From Pseudomonas fluorescens (GTDB lineage: Bacteria > Pseudomonadota > Gammaproteobacteria > Pseudomonadales > Pseudomonadaceae), in assembly GCF_902497785.1 (NCBI RefSeq), contig NZ_CABVHK010000001.1, positions 479,578 to 543,577 of the forward strand: a stretch of 64,000 bases of DNA, given 5' to 3'. The notes under the pieces were generated by a model. The model was not told the origin of the DNA. It made no database searches and saw only the letters and a list, made by a program, of their open reading frames with translations. This document shows, in pieces, positions 53,492-61,909 of the stretch (positions are counted from its first letter, which is position 1; each line of letters begins with the position of its first letter). Both the position numbers and the translations under genes were made by a program.

Positions 53492-53515
53492 CGCTATATA
53501 GCGGAATATATAGCG
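53492..53515. promoter_or_regulatory. ModE-type operator upstream of modA
   Basis: CGCTATATA (53492-53500), six bases, TATATAGCG (53507-53515): a perfect 9-6-9 inverted repeat matching the ModE consensus CGnTATATA-N6-TATATnnCG. It is 41 bases upstream of the modA ATG, so binding of ModE-molybdate should repress modABC. No modE gene is in the window. Confidence 0.9.
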
Positions 53516-53567
53516 GATTGCCTGTAAACGGAATCTGTTGGAGTTGAATGAAGGTGGCGAGCGAGTC

Positions 53568-53666
53568 CCTGTGGCGAGGGAGCTTGCTCCCGCTGGGGCG
53601 CGAAGCGGCCCTTTAATGCCTGCGGCCGCTTCGCTGCCGAGCGGGAGCAAGCTCCCTCGCCACAGG
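53568..53666. repeat. REP pair (BIME)
   Basis: Inverted CTGTGGCGAGGGAGCTTGCT copies at 53568-53597 and 53640-53666, with a pairing inner arm (GCGAAGCGGCC with GGCCGCTTCGC). It lies between the mod promoter and the end of the next minus-strand gene. Confidence 0.88.
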
Positions 53667-53674
53667 TTCCGCGC

Positions 53675-54739
53675 CTACCGATGAAGGAGTTTTGCCAACC
53701 CCTCTCGCGCCAGACGCCGTGTCAGTTCGGCCGTCGTCATCTCGACCCCCAACGTAAACGCCTGCCCGGCCCAGAGGTTGCTGAAATCCGCTTCACCTTT
53801 CGCCCGCAACGGCATCAACGCACCACCCGCCAAGGGGAAGGCCGGCGCCTTATCGCTCATCGGGCCGAGTTCGCGCATTACCCGATTGAGAATGCCCCGG
53901 GCCGGGCGGCCGGTGAACAGATTGGTGACGGCCGTCTCGCTTCCGCTGGCGGTGCGCAACGCCTTGTGATGAGAAGCACTGACCTTAGCCTCCGGCGTGA
54001 ACAGATACGCCGTACCCACCTGCACCGCCGAAGCGCCCAACAGAAACGCCGCCGCAACGCCCCGCGCATCGGCAATACCGCCGGCAGCAATCACGGGGAC
54101 TTTCACCGCGTCGACGATTTGCGGCACCAGCGCGAAAATGCCCACCTGACTGCTCAAATCATCGCTGAGAAACATGCCCCGATGGCCGCCGGCCTCGTAA
54201 CCCATGGCGATGATCGCGTCGCAGCCATGCTGCTCGAGCCAGACGGCTTCTTCGACAGTGGTGGCCGAAGACAGCACCTTTGCCCCGGTCGCTTTGACGC
54301 GATCCAGCAGGGATTTTTCCGGCAGGCCGAAGTGAAAGCTCACCACTGGCGGACGGAGCTCTTCGATCACTTGGCACGTCGCATCATCGAACGGCGCACG
54401 ATTGGACACTGGCGTCGGCGCCTCGAAATCGACGCCGAGCTCGCGGTAATAGGGCTCCAGCAGATTCTTCCAGTCTCGGGCGCGTTGCTCATCGGCGGCC
54501 GGTGGTTGATGGCAGAAAAAATTGACGCTGAACGGTCGCGCCGTGTGTTGGCGGATCGTCTGCAACTCCTCGCGCAACTGCTCGGTGCTCAGCATGGCCG
54601 CGGGCATCGAGCCCAACCCACCGGCATTGCTCGCCGCGATCACCATGGCCGAACCGGTGGCACCCGCCATCGGGGCCTGGATGATCGGCAGTTCGATCCC
54701 CAGCAAGTCAATAATTCGGGTGTCTGGCCATTGGTTCAT
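53675..54739 (-). CDS. Nitronate monooxygenase-like flavoprotein (NMO/2NPD family)
   Basis: 354-aa TIM-barrel FMN protein of the NPD/NMO group. Features are LPIIQAPMAGATGSAMVIAA at the start, the FMN loop AMGYEAGGHRGMF, IAAGGIADARGVAAAFLLGA and GTAYLFTPEA. These enzymes oxidise nitronates such as propionate 3-nitronate, although many homologues have other flavin reactions. The ATG at 54739 has GGAG upstream. Divergent from acuI (188 bases between starts). Confidence 0.88.
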   Translation of the reverse strand: MNQWPDTRIIDLLGIELPIIQAPMAGATGSAMVIAASNAGGLGSMPAAMLSTEQLREELQTIRQHTARPFSVNFFCHQPPAADEQRARDWKNLLEPYYRELGVDFEAPTPVSNRAPFDDATCQVIEELRPPVVSFHFGLPEKSLLDRVKATGAKVLSSATTVEEAVWLEQHGCDAIIAMGYEAGGHRGMFLSDDLSSQVGIFALVPQIVDAVKVPVIAAGGIADARGVAAAFLLGASAVQVGTAYLFTPEAKVSASHHKALRTASGSETAVTNLFTGRPARGILNRVMRELGPMSDKAPAFPLAGGALMPLRAKGEADFSNLWAGQAFTLGVEMTTAELTRRLAREGLAKLLHR

Positions 54740-54927
54740 GTGCAAGGTTCTCCGGCGTCGGAACGGGGCGTAGAAGGAGTTTGTACCAGCAATGCCGGGC
54801 GCAAAACCAATGATGATTTTGCCACCGGTGATGAAATCGCCCGGATTGGATTAAAGTCGGGTACGGCAACAGGTTGCCGTGTGTTATTCAACTGCTCTGC
54901 AACCGAATGATTTGACAGGAGACAGCA

Positions 54928-55911
54928 ATGTTCCGAGGCATTTTGATCGACAAAGACGACAGCGGTTACCGGGCCACACTGCAAGAGATCAATGACGATC
55001 AACTGCCCGAGGGCAATGTGACAGTGCGGGTGGCGTACAGCACGCTGAATTTCAAGGACGGCCTGGCCATCACCGGCAGTAGCCCGGTGGTGCGAAAATT
55101 CCCGATGGTGCCGGGCATCGATCTGGCAGGAACCGTCGAAGTCAGCGAGCATCCGGACTACAAGGTCGGGGATCAAGTCGTACTTAACGGCTGGGGCGTA
55201 GGGGAAGGGCATTGGGGCGGGTTGGCCCAGAAGGCGCGGCTGAATGGCGACTGGCTGATTCCGTTGCCTGGTGAATTCACTGCGGCCCAGGCCATGGCCA
55301 TTGGCACCGCCGGTTACACGGCAATGTTGAGCATTTTGGCGCTGGAGCATAACGGCGTAACCCCTGACCAGGGTGAAGTCCTGGTCACCGGTGCCAATGG
55401 CGGTGTAGGCAGTTTCGCCATCGCTTTGCTCAGCAAACTCGGCTATCGGGTGGTCGCGTCCACGGGCCGTACCTCTGAGCACGACTACCTGAAGCGGCTG
55501 GGTGCCAGCGAAATCATTGACCGCGCCACGCTGTCCGAACCGGGCAAGCCGTTGGCCAAGGAGCGTTGGGCGGCGGTGATCGACTCGGTCGGCAGCCACA
55601 CGCTCGCCAACGCCTGTGCCAGCACCAAAGCCAACGGCACGGTTGCCGCCTGTGGCCTGGCGCAGGGCATGGATTTTCCGGCCTCTGTCGCACCGTTCAT
55701 CTTGCGCGGCGTGACCCTCGCAGGCATCAACAGCGTGACCCAACCCAAGGCCCGGCGGGTGCTGGCGTGGAACCGGCTGGCCAAGGATCTGGACTTCGCG
55801 TTGCTGTCGCTCATCAGTCACGAAATCGGCTTGAGCGAAGCCATCGACGCCGCACCGCGTTTGCTTGCCGGTCAGCTGCGCGGCCGGGTGGTGGTGGATG
55901 TGAATCGCTGA
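54928..55911 (+). CDS. acuI: Acryloyl-CoA reductase (AcuI/YhdH family)
   Basis: 327-aa MDR-family NADPH oxidoreductase. The sequence STLNFKDGLAITG, PGIDLAGTVEVSEHPDYKVG, VLNGWGVGEGHWGGLAQ and VTGANGGVGSFAIALLSKLG is characteristic of YhdH/AcuI, which reduces acryloyl-CoA to propionyl-CoA and so removes a toxic electrophile. Ribosome site AGGAGA. Monocistronic, ending before the inverted repeat at 55944. Confidence 0.9.
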   Translation: MFRGILIDKDDSGYRATLQEINDDQLPEGNVTVRVAYSTLNFKDGLAITGSSPVVRKFPMVPGIDLAGTVEVSEHPDYKVGDQVVLNGWGVGEGHWGGLAQKARLNGDWLIPLPGEFTAAQAMAIGTAGYTAMLSILALEHNGVTPDQGEVLVTGANGGVGSFAIALLSKLGYRVVASTGRTSEHDYLKRLGASEIIDRATLSEPGKPLAKERWAAVIDSVGSHTLANACASTKANGTVAACGLAQGMDFPASVAPFILRGVTLAGINSVTQPKARRVLAWNRLAKDLDFALLSLISHEIGLSEAIDAAPRLLAGQLRGRVVVDVNR

Positions 55912-55943
55912 AGAAAAGATCGTCCGAACGCGGCCCGAGCCTC

Positions 55944-55982
55944 CGGCAGCTCCTACGGGTGTGACACATGTAGGAGCTGCCG
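55944..55982. repeat. Inverted repeat, REP-like hairpin
   Basis: CGGCAGCTCCTAC (55944-55956) pairs perfectly with GTAGGAGCTGCCG (55970-55982) across a 13-base loop. It is a second REP class common in pseudomonads and sits between convergent acuI and ada. Confidence 0.85.
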
Positions 55983-55990
55983 AAGGCTGC

Positions 55991-56046
55991 GATCTTTTGA
56001 TCTTTTGATCTTTTGATCTTTTGATCTTTTGATCTTTTGATCTTTT
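55991..56046. repeat. Tandem GATCTTTT microsatellite, 7 copies
   Basis: Seven perfect head-to-tail copies of the 8-mer GATCTTTT, starting next to the hairpin above and ending 3 bases before the ada stop codon. It does not enter the coding part of ada. Copy number is likely to vary between strains through slippage. Confidence 0.95.
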
Positions 56047-56049
56047 GAT

Positions 56050-57114
56050 TTACTGACCTTCCCGCTCCAGCAACTGCCGCTTGCGTTCCACCCCCCAGCG
56101 ATAACCCGACAGATTGCCATCGCTGCGCACCACGCGGTGGCACGGGATCGCCACCGCCAGACTGTTCGCGCCGCAGGCCTGCGCCACGGCGCGCACGGCT
56201 TTCGGCGAACCGATGCGCTGGGCGATTTCGGCGTAACTGGCGGTGCTGCCGACAGGGATTTCCCGCAACGCTTGCCAGACCCGCTCCTGAAACGCCGTGC
56301 CGCGTACGTCCAGAGGCAAGTGCAGGCCGATCGCCGGGGCTTCGATAAAGCCGACAACCTGAGCGATCAGTTGCTCGAACTCAGGGTCGGCGCCGATCAG
56401 ATTCGCCCGCCGAAACTTATCCTGCAGATCACACACCAATTGCTGCGGATCATCGCCCAGCAGAATCGCACACACGCCACGCTCGCTTTGCGCCACTAGA
56501 ATCGCGCCCAGCGAGCACTGGCCCACGGCAAACCGGATGTCGTTGTTCTGACCTTCGGCGCGGTAATCACCGGGCTTCATGCCCAGCAACTGATCCGCTG
56601 CTTCATAAAAACGACTATTGGAGTTGAAACCGGCGTCATACAGCGCGTCGGTCACCGAACCTCCATCGCTCAACCGCTGACGCACCTTGCGCGAACGGTG
56701 GGCCGTGGCATAGCCCTTGGGCGTCAGCCCGGTGACGGATTTGAACACTCGATGAAAATGGAAGCTGCTCAAACCCGCAGCCTCTGCCAGTTCGCCCAGC
56801 GCCGGCAGGTGCTCGGCGCTTTCGATCTGGCGGCAAGCGGCGGCGATGGTCGAGGCGTGTTGCGCGGCAATGTCACTTTGATCTTTCGCGGCGCGTTTGC
56901 TCGGGCGGTAACCGGCGGCCTGGGCTTGCTCGGCCGAGTCGAAAAATTCGACATTCTGCGGTTTGGGCAAGCGCGCCAGGCTGCTGGGGCTGCAATAAAC
57001 GCCGGTGGTTTTCACCGCGTACACGAACTGACCGTCAGCGCGGGAATCGCGCGCGACGACGGCGGCCCAGCGGGGATCGTTTTCGGTAATGACTGTGGTC
57101 GTTTGGCGTGTCAT
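56050..57114 (-). CDS. ada: Ada-type alkylation repair protein with degenerate N-terminal zinc site
   Basis: 354-aa three-domain protein: N-Ada (1-80), AraC HTH (95-180) and methylguanine methyltransferase (185-354). The C-terminal acceptor motif IPCHRVVRSDG is intact, so removal of methyl from O6-methylguanine is likely. In the N-domain only Cys41 (VYCSPSS) is kept; by alignment with E. coli Ada, the other three zinc ligands (Cys42, 69, 72) are Ser45, Ser72 and Ala75. Last gene of a probable operon behind alkB. Whether it can still be switched on by phosphotriester methylation is open. Confidence 0.88.
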   Translation of the reverse strand: MTRQTTTVITENDPRWAAVVARDSRADGQFVYAVKTTGVYCSPSSLARLPKPQNVEFFDSAEQAQAAGYRPSKRAAKDQSDIAAQHASTIAAACRQIESAEHLPALGELAEAAGLSSFHFHRVFKSVTGLTPKGYATAHRSRKVRQRLSDGGSVTDALYDAGFNSNSRFYEAADQLLGMKPGDYRAEGQNNDIRFAVGQCSLGAILVAQSERGVCAILLGDDPQQLVCDLQDKFRRANLIGADPEFEQLIAQVVGFIEAPAIGLHLPLDVRGTAFQERVWQALREIPVGSTASYAEIAQRIGSPKAVRAVAQACGANSLAVAIPCHRVVRSDGNLSGYRWGVERKRQLLEREGQ

Positions 57115-57200
57115 GGCTTAATGTCCGTTGACCTGTTTGATGCAGATTAATCAGCCGGCGGTGTCGCCGCACTCCGGGGCTTGCGGTCAAACTCAAGGCT

Positions 57201-57866
57201 TCATTTTGCCGCACGAAAGGTGAAGTTGATCCGTTGCTCACCGAGGCGCGGATGCTGGCCCTCCTTGATCGGCAAGACCCCGTGATAACGCAGGCGATCG
57301 ACGCCACCCCAGACTACGATATCGCCATGCAACAGCGGCACGCGCTGGCTTTTATCACTGCGTTCGAAACCGCCGAACAGAAACATCGCCGGCAAGCCCA
57401 GCGACACCGAAACAATCGGCGCTGCGTAGGACGCTTCGTCTTTGTCCTGATGCAATGACATCTTGGCGCCTGGGACGTAGCGGTTGATCAGGCAAGAATC
57501 GGGTACGAAATCTGCAAAACCGGCTGCCTGCGCCGCCGCGTGTGCCAGCGCCAAAAACACCTCCGGCATCGGCGGCCAGGGAGTATCGGTGCGCGGATCA
57601 TGGCGCGAATAGCGATAACCGCTGCGGTCGGTGGTCCAGCCCCAGGTACCGCAACTGCTCATGGCCGCCGACATGGTAAAGCCGCCGGGCGTGACCATTT
57701 GCCGAAACGGCGCCGCCGCCAGCACGGCGTCCAGCGCGGGCAGCAACCGGTCCAGCCAGGGCAGGGCAAAGCCTCTGAGGACGTAGGACTGTTCACCAAT
57801 CTGTTCGCGCCGAGGCTGCTGCTCAGGTTCGGCGTCGGCAAACAGATCGAAAGTGGTCGGGTTCAT
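57201..57866 (-). CDS. alkB: AlkB DNA oxidative demethylase
   Basis: 221-aa Fe(II)/2-oxoglutarate dioxygenase that removes methyl groups from 1-methyladenine and 3-methylcytosine. The iron ligands are in SLHQDKDE (H-x-D) and RYHGVLPI (distal His), and the 2OG Arg in RINFTFR. MTPGGFTMSAAMSSCGTWGW-like text upstream is the nucleotide-recognition lid. The start at 57866 follows the upstream gene by 4 bases. Confidence 0.92.
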   Translation of the reverse strand: MNPTTFDLFADAEPEQQPRREQIGEQSYVLRGFALPWLDRLLPALDAVLAAAPFRQMVTPGGFTMSAAMSSCGTWGWTTDRSGYRYSRHDPRTDTPWPPMPEVFLALAHAAAQAAGFADFVPDSCLINRYVPGAKMSLHQDKDEASYAAPIVSVSLGLPAMFLFGGFERSDKSQRVPLLHGDIVVWGGVDRLRYHGVLPIKEGQHPRLGEQRINFTFRAAK

Positions 57867-57870
57867 GAAG

Positions 57871-58578
57871 TCATGATGCGTCGTGAAAGATGATGCCAAG
57901 GGTATGCCGTTTTCCACTGTGAAGGCGACTGACGCCGTGACGCAGGGTGACCCGATAATAGCCACGAACGCCTTTGACCGGGTGTTGGTTGACGGCAAAA
58001 ATCACCGCGTCACCTTTGGTAAATCCAATGACTTGGGGGCGCGACTGCATCCGTGGGCGTTGCTCGGTCAGTACAAACTCGCCGCCAGTGAAATCTTCGT
58101 TTGGCTCTGACAGAAGAATCGCCACTTGCAGCGGGAAGACGTGATCGCCGTACAGGTCCTGATGCAGGCAGTTGTAGTCCTGCGGACCGTATTGCAGCAA
58201 CAACGGCGTAGGACGTTCCTGACCGGCGGCATGACAGCGCTCGAGGAAGGCCTCATGTTCGTCGGGAAAACGAATGGGCAGGTCCATTTGCTCGTACCAG
58301 CGATTGGCGATTGGCACCAGCCGAGGGTAGAGCGCGCCGCGCATCCGGGCGACGAGATCGGGTAGTGGATAGCGGAAGTATTTGTACTCGCCGCGGCCAA
58401 AGCCATGGCGGGCCATCATGACCTGGGAGCGAAAGGGCTCGGTTTTCGAGTACAGCGCGCTGAGGCCGTCACACTCCGCGGCGCACAGCAATGACGGGAC
58501 GACAACACAGCCATCTTGATCAAGTTGGCATTGCAGGGTGTTCCAGTCGAGTGCATCGAGTGCACGCTCGCTAAACAT
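57871..58578 (-). CDS. 2OG-Fe(II) oxygenase
   Basis: 235-aa dioxygenase with a double-stranded beta helix. Metal ligands HQDLYGD (H-x-D) and a distal His with Arg in HPVKGVRGYYRVTLRHGVSR; it ends LGIIFHDAS. It is the first gene of a three-gene operon with alkB and ada, so a role in alkylation repair, perhaps on protein or another nucleic-acid lesion, is plausible but inferred. It differs from AlkB in sequence. Confidence 0.85.
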   Translation of the reverse strand: MFSERALDALDWNTLQCQLDQDGCVVVPSLLCAAECDGLSALYSKTEPFRSQVMMARHGFGRGEYKYFRYPLPDLVARMRGALYPRLVPIANRWYEQMDLPIRFPDEHEAFLERCHAAGQERPTPLLLQYGPQDYNCLHQDLYGDHVFPLQVAILLSEPNEDFTGGEFVLTEQRPRMQSRPQVIGFTKGDAVIFAVNQHPVKGVRGYYRVTLRHGVSRLHSGKRHTLGIIFHDAS

Positions 58579-58704
58579 GGGCTGACGCCTTCACCAGGGG
58601 TTGGGGTCATCAGTCTAGAGAGTGCTGCCGTCGTGAACACTCCGGCGCTTGCGGTCAAATTTCAACGGACGGAGCAGACTTCCCGGTTGTCGCTCCAAAC
58701 CCCG

Positions 58705-58881
58705 TTACAGCGCTTTGCTGACACTGATGTCGCTGATGACGTCTGCGCCCTGGCCATGAATAGCCTCCAGCGCGATTTTGGCTTCCGTTTCGGTGCCGTT
58801 TTCAAGTTGGGCGAATTCGAAGCGGCGTTCGCCGTTGAGCTTGTATTTGATGACGTACTTGGTCGTCTGGGCCACGTTCAT
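58705..58881 (-). CDS. Small hypothetical protein, 58 aa
   Basis: 58-aa protein MNVAQTTKYVIKYKLNGERR followed by an acidic helix (ETEAKIALEAIHGQ). A plausible beta-beta-alpha fold. It lies 29 bases behind the DUF1883 gene on the same strand. The longer frame upstream (to 59367) is a shadow of that gene. The ribosome site is weak. Confidence 0.55.
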   Translation of the reverse strand: MNVAQTTKYVIKYKLNGERRFEFAQLENGTETEAKIALEAIHGQGADVISDISVSKAL

Positions 58882-58910
58882 ACCTGCTTGTGTGCGTGTC
58901 GGGGCGTCAC

Positions 58911-59213
58911 TCAGCTGAGTTTCGTGCTGGAGCGGCGGATGATCTTGATCGAGTGAGTCAGGTTCGGTTTGCGGGTCACGCTGATCGCCCGGCTGTTGAC
59001 GGTGTCGATGGTGATGTTCCAGAAACCGGTACTCGGCGCAGTAATACGGGCCGGGAAGGTGTCGAACGCTCCGCCATGATAAGTGTGACGGCCGCCATTC
59101 TTGAAACTGCGGAAGTTGGCGTCGTTCATCAAGCGGATGTTGCACGTTTGGGAGCACTGGATGACGACGATGTCGTCTTCGTTGAGGTGCTCGCGCTGGT
59201 GGATAAATTTCAT
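58911..59213 (-). CDS. DUF1883 domain protein
   Basis: 100-aa DUF1883 protein, beginning MKFIHQREHLNEDDIVVIQC with a beta-sandwich-like body (RHTYHGGAFDTFPARITAPS, GFWNITIDTVNSRAISVT). Members are found alone or fused to TIR and other signalling domains. The free form has no known function. GGAGG precedes the ATG. Confidence 0.87.
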   Translation of the reverse strand: MKFIHQREHLNEDDIVVIQCSQTCNIRLMNDANFRSFKNGGRHTYHGGAFDTFPARITAPSTGFWNITIDTVNSRAISVTRKPNLTHSIKIIRRSSTKLS

Positions 59214-59425
59214 GAGGCGCCTCCAGAAGGGCTTTTTCTACAAAATCAAAACGATAGCATGGGCGATTGGCGCAGTTTATCAGCCCGAACGGGTTATTAT
59301 CCGGTCGTCGGCGTGCGCTTTGACAATTAAAAACAGTTATTCGGAATTCTATGAGCGATAAAAGCAACGTGCCCCGGAGAAAATCAGCATCTGCGCTGTC
59401 GGAGGGTCTTTATCGGAGGTTTTGT

Positions 59426-59785
59426 ATGAAGTGGGGTGCCTGGGTGTTGCCGTTAGCGTTAACGATGAGTGGTTGCGCGAACGTCTCTGAAATCAACGAG
59501 ACGCTGCCCACCATGAACGTCATTTCAGGTAAAAAGCCCCACGAGTACGCGCAGTGCCTGACCGGGAAACTGGCCGACAGCCGCGGTGCCCTGCAGATCG
59601 AGCCGCAAGACAAGGACGGTGTGCGAGTCATCGTGCCGGGGAAATTCTCCTCGGGCCCGGCCGCCGTTTTCGATATTGAAGAACGCTCCGGCGGCAGCGG
59701 CATCAAGCTGCATGAGCGCATTTCCAATGTGCCGTTGCGTCCAACGGATGTGCGTAATGCCGCCACCGCGTGCATTTCCGGCTGA
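59426..59785 (+). CDS. Small lipoprotein, paralogue of the one at 16356
   Basis: 119-aa predicted lipoprotein. The signal ends in MSGC. The mature part has KKPHEYAQCL near residue 37, a beta-rich middle (GVRVIVPGKFSSGPAAVFDI) and a Cys at the end (AATACISG). The same order of motifs is seen in the protein at 16356. A GGAGG site supports the ATG at 59426. Function unknown. Confidence 0.75.
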   Translation: MKWGAWVLPLALTMSGCANVSEINETLPTMNVISGKKPHEYAQCLTGKLADSRGALQIEPQDKDGVRVIVPGKFSSGPAAVFDIEERSGGSGIKLHERISNVPLRPTDVRNAATACISG

Positions 59786-59857
59786 TAGACTGGCGACGGT
59801 CAACATTGATGCCGTCAAAGCTCTGCTTTGGCGGCATTGTCATTTCTGGAGTCGAGC

Positions 59858-60088
59858 ATGAAGCGAGAGCAGGTACGGGAGGGGCATGCAGGGGGTCAGA
59901 TCTCTGCCACCCACGTGATTCAAAACCCGGCAAATTCGGGGGAATGGATCGTGTTTTTCAAGAAAAGCGCGGGTCGCAGCTATTTCCTGGTGGATGACAA
60001 CGATGAAGTCGAATCCTTCAGTCGCCTCGACGATCTGATCGAGACCGTACGCGGCCTCGGGATCAAATTCGCGGAAATTCACATGTAG
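59858..60088 (+). CDS. Small hypothetical protein, 76 aa
   Basis: 76-aa soluble protein of alpha/beta type (GEWIVFFKKSAGRSYFLVDD, then FSRLDDLIETVRGLGIKFAE). Homologous short proteins are frequent in pseudomonads and of unknown function. GGAG precedes the ATG at 59858. Confidence 0.7.
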   Translation: MKREQVREGHAGGQISATHVIQNPANSGEWIVFFKKSAGRSYFLVDDNDEVESFSRLDDLIETVRGLGIKFAEIHM

Positions 60089-60099
60089 GGCGGGGCGCC

Positions 60100-60381
60100 T
60101 TACTTGCAAACCACCACGACGCTACGGTTCTTGAAGTTGCCGACATCGGCACCCAGGGTTTTGTCGCTCTCCTTGAGTGAAGGTGTGCCGTCTGTTCCGA
60201 CGATTCGATAGCCGGTGCCGGCGCAAGAGGCATCGGCTTTTTCATAGCAGGTGGCCCAGGAGTTGGCTTCCCCGGAGCAGTCGATGGCCAGGCCTTGCTC
60301 GCCGTTGTTCAGGTAGGTCGTTTCAGAGGTGGCGCAGCCGCTCAGGGCCAGAACTGCAAACAATGGCAAAAATCTTTTCAT
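60100..60381 (-). CDS. Small lipoprotein, 93 aa
   Basis: 93-aa predicted lipoprotein with signal MKRFLPLFAVLALSGC. The mature part has four Cys (AIDCSGEANSWATCYEKADA, ASCAGTGYRI and a C-terminal Cys), likely two disulfides. Function unknown. Convergent with the 76-aa gene. Confidence 0.78.
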   Translation of the reverse strand: MKRFLPLFAVLALSGCATSETTYLNNGEQGLAIDCSGEANSWATCYEKADASCAGTGYRIVGTDGTPSLKESDKTLGADVGNFKNRSVVVVCK

Positions 60382-60472
60382 GTGGTGGTCGTCGTCAGGG
60401 TAATGGGCTAAGCCTGTGACAGCGCCGCAATCAAAAGGTTATAGCGAAAGGCCACTTGTTAACGGCAATCGC

Positions 60473-60496
60473 AAAAAAACCCTGCGCGAGGCAGGG
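60473..60496 (-). terminator. Rho-independent terminator (minus strand)
   Basis: CCCTGC (60480-60485) pairs with GCAGGG (60491-60496). On the minus strand the stem is followed by seven T (A run 60473-60479). It ends the gene at 60522. Confidence 0.85.
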
Positions 60497-60521
60497 CTTG
60501 GTCCAGCCATTCGTGCGCGAA

Positions 60522-60707
60522 TCAGGTCTTGTCCTTGCCGCGACGCTTGACGGTAGGGTGTTCGAGTTCCAACACGGCTGCCACTTCAATCGCCGAAGCT
60601 TCGGTCGGGAAAGGTCCGACATTTTCGCCGCTGACGCTCTCTACCCACCACTGGCCATCTTTCGCCTGAACGATCAGGAACCCGTTGACGCTTTTTGCTT
60701 CCGACAT
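60522..60707 (-). CDS. Small hypothetical protein, 61 aa
   Basis: 61-aa protein with a DUF2188-like plan similar to the gene at 15387: a beta hairpin (NGFLIVQAKDGQWWVES) then PFPTEASAIEVAAVLE and a basic end. GAGG before the ATG and a clean terminator behind support it. About 280 bases upstream (to galU) contain no gene and only a likely galU promoter region. Confidence 0.68.
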   Translation of the reverse strand: MSEAKSVNGFLIVQAKDGQWWVESVSGENVGPFPTEASAIEVAAVLELEHPTVKRRGKDKT

Positions 60708-60985
60708 CTATCTGCCTCGTTGGCTGGTTCAATCGCGCAATGATACCGCCAAATGCGCCCGGTGGGGGTTGATGGGTGCGGGGTGGTGCGATTGCGGGAT
60801 TGGCGATTGGCCTGCAAAGCCTCGAATCTCTGCTATCTATAAAGGGCGCCAGAACGATCTGCGGAACTATCCGCGAGAATATTTCTCTATGATGGCATCG
60901 GTTAGCCAGCGCGGGCATTGTAAGGTGCACGCCGCCTGATTAGACTGCGCCGAAACCCGAACACACAGCCCTTTCAAGGACTTTT

Positions 60986-61825
60986 ATGATCAAGAAATGC
61001 TTGTTCCCAGCAGCCGGTTACGGCACTCGCTTCCTGCCAGCGACTAAAGCCATGCCCAAAGAAATGCTGCCGGTGGTGAACAAGCCACTGATCCAGTACG
61101 GCGTGGAAGAAGCACTTGACGCCGGTTTGACCGAAATCTCCATCGTCACCGGTCGCGGCAAACGCGCCCTGGAAGACCACTTCGACATCAGCTACGAGCT
61201 GGAAAACCAGATCAAGGGCACCGACAAAGAGAAGTACCTGGTCGGGATCCGCAAACTGCTCGACGAATGCTCGTTCTCCTACACTCGCCAGACTGAAATG
61301 AAAGGCCTTGGCCACGCCATCCTGACCGGCCGTCCGCTGATCGGCGACGAACCGTTCGCCGTAGTGCTGGCGGATGACTTGTGCGTCAACCTCGAAGGCG
61401 ATGGCGTACTGACCCAGATGGTCAAACTGTACGAACAGTACCGCTGCACCATCGTCGCGATTCAGGAAGTGGATCCGCAGGAAACCAACAAGTACGGCGT
61501 GATCGCTGGCGAGCTGATCGCTGATGACCTGTACCGCGTGCGTAACATGGTTGAAAAACCGGCTCCGGAAGACGCTCCGTCGAACCTGGCGATCATCGGT
61601 CGTTACATCCTGACCCCGGACATTTTCGACCTGATCAAGCAAACCGAACCAGGCAAGGGTGGCGAAATCCAGATCACCGACGCCCTGATGAAACAGGCGA
61701 AAAACGGTTGCGTGATTGCCTATAAATTCAAGGGCAAGCGTTTCGACTGCGGTGGCGCTGAAGGCTACATCGAAGCGACCAACTTCTGCTTCGAGAACTT
61801 CTACAAGACGGGCAAGGCGTATTGA
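60986..61825 (+). CDS. galU: UTP-glucose-1-phosphate uridylyltransferase GalU
   Basis: 279-aa nucleotidyltransferase producing UDP-glucose for LPS core, exopolysaccharides and trehalose. The signature PAAGYGTRFLPATKAMPKEM is at the start, with VLADDLCVNLEG (metal Asp), VEKPAPEDAPSNLAIIGRYI and KFKGKRFDCGGAEGYIEATN later. It starts with MIKKCLFPAAG after an AAGGA site. The terminator at 61881 ends the single-gene transcript. Confidence 0.97.
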   Translation: MIKKCLFPAAGYGTRFLPATKAMPKEMLPVVNKPLIQYGVEEALDAGLTEISIVTGRGKRALEDHFDISYELENQIKGTDKEKYLVGIRKLLDECSFSYTRQTEMKGLGHAILTGRPLIGDEPFAVVLADDLCVNLEGDGVLTQMVKLYEQYRCTIVAIQEVDPQETNKYGVIAGELIADDLYRVRNMVEKPAPEDAPSNLAIIGRYILTPDIFDLIKQTEPGKGGEIQITDALMKQAKNGCVIAYKFKGKRFDCGGAEGYIEATNFCFENFYKTGKAY

Positions 61826-61880
61826 GAGCCGTTTAGTCTCCTTAAAGTGTCATCGCAGTGTAGCGTTGAATGATCTTTAA

Positions 61881-61909
61881 AAAAGCCCTGACTTGTCAGG
61901 GCTTTTTTT
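61881..61909. terminator. Rho-independent terminator of galU
   Basis: AAAGCCCTGA, loop CTTG, TCAGGGCTTTTTTT. The stem has A on one side and T on the other, so it can work in both directions. Confidence 0.92.

Noticed and set aside
53681-54910. 409-codon frame antisense to the nitronate monooxygenase gene
   Set aside because: Rich in Arg, His and Gln, as is usual for shadows, and the opposite strand has a complete FMN-barrel protein.
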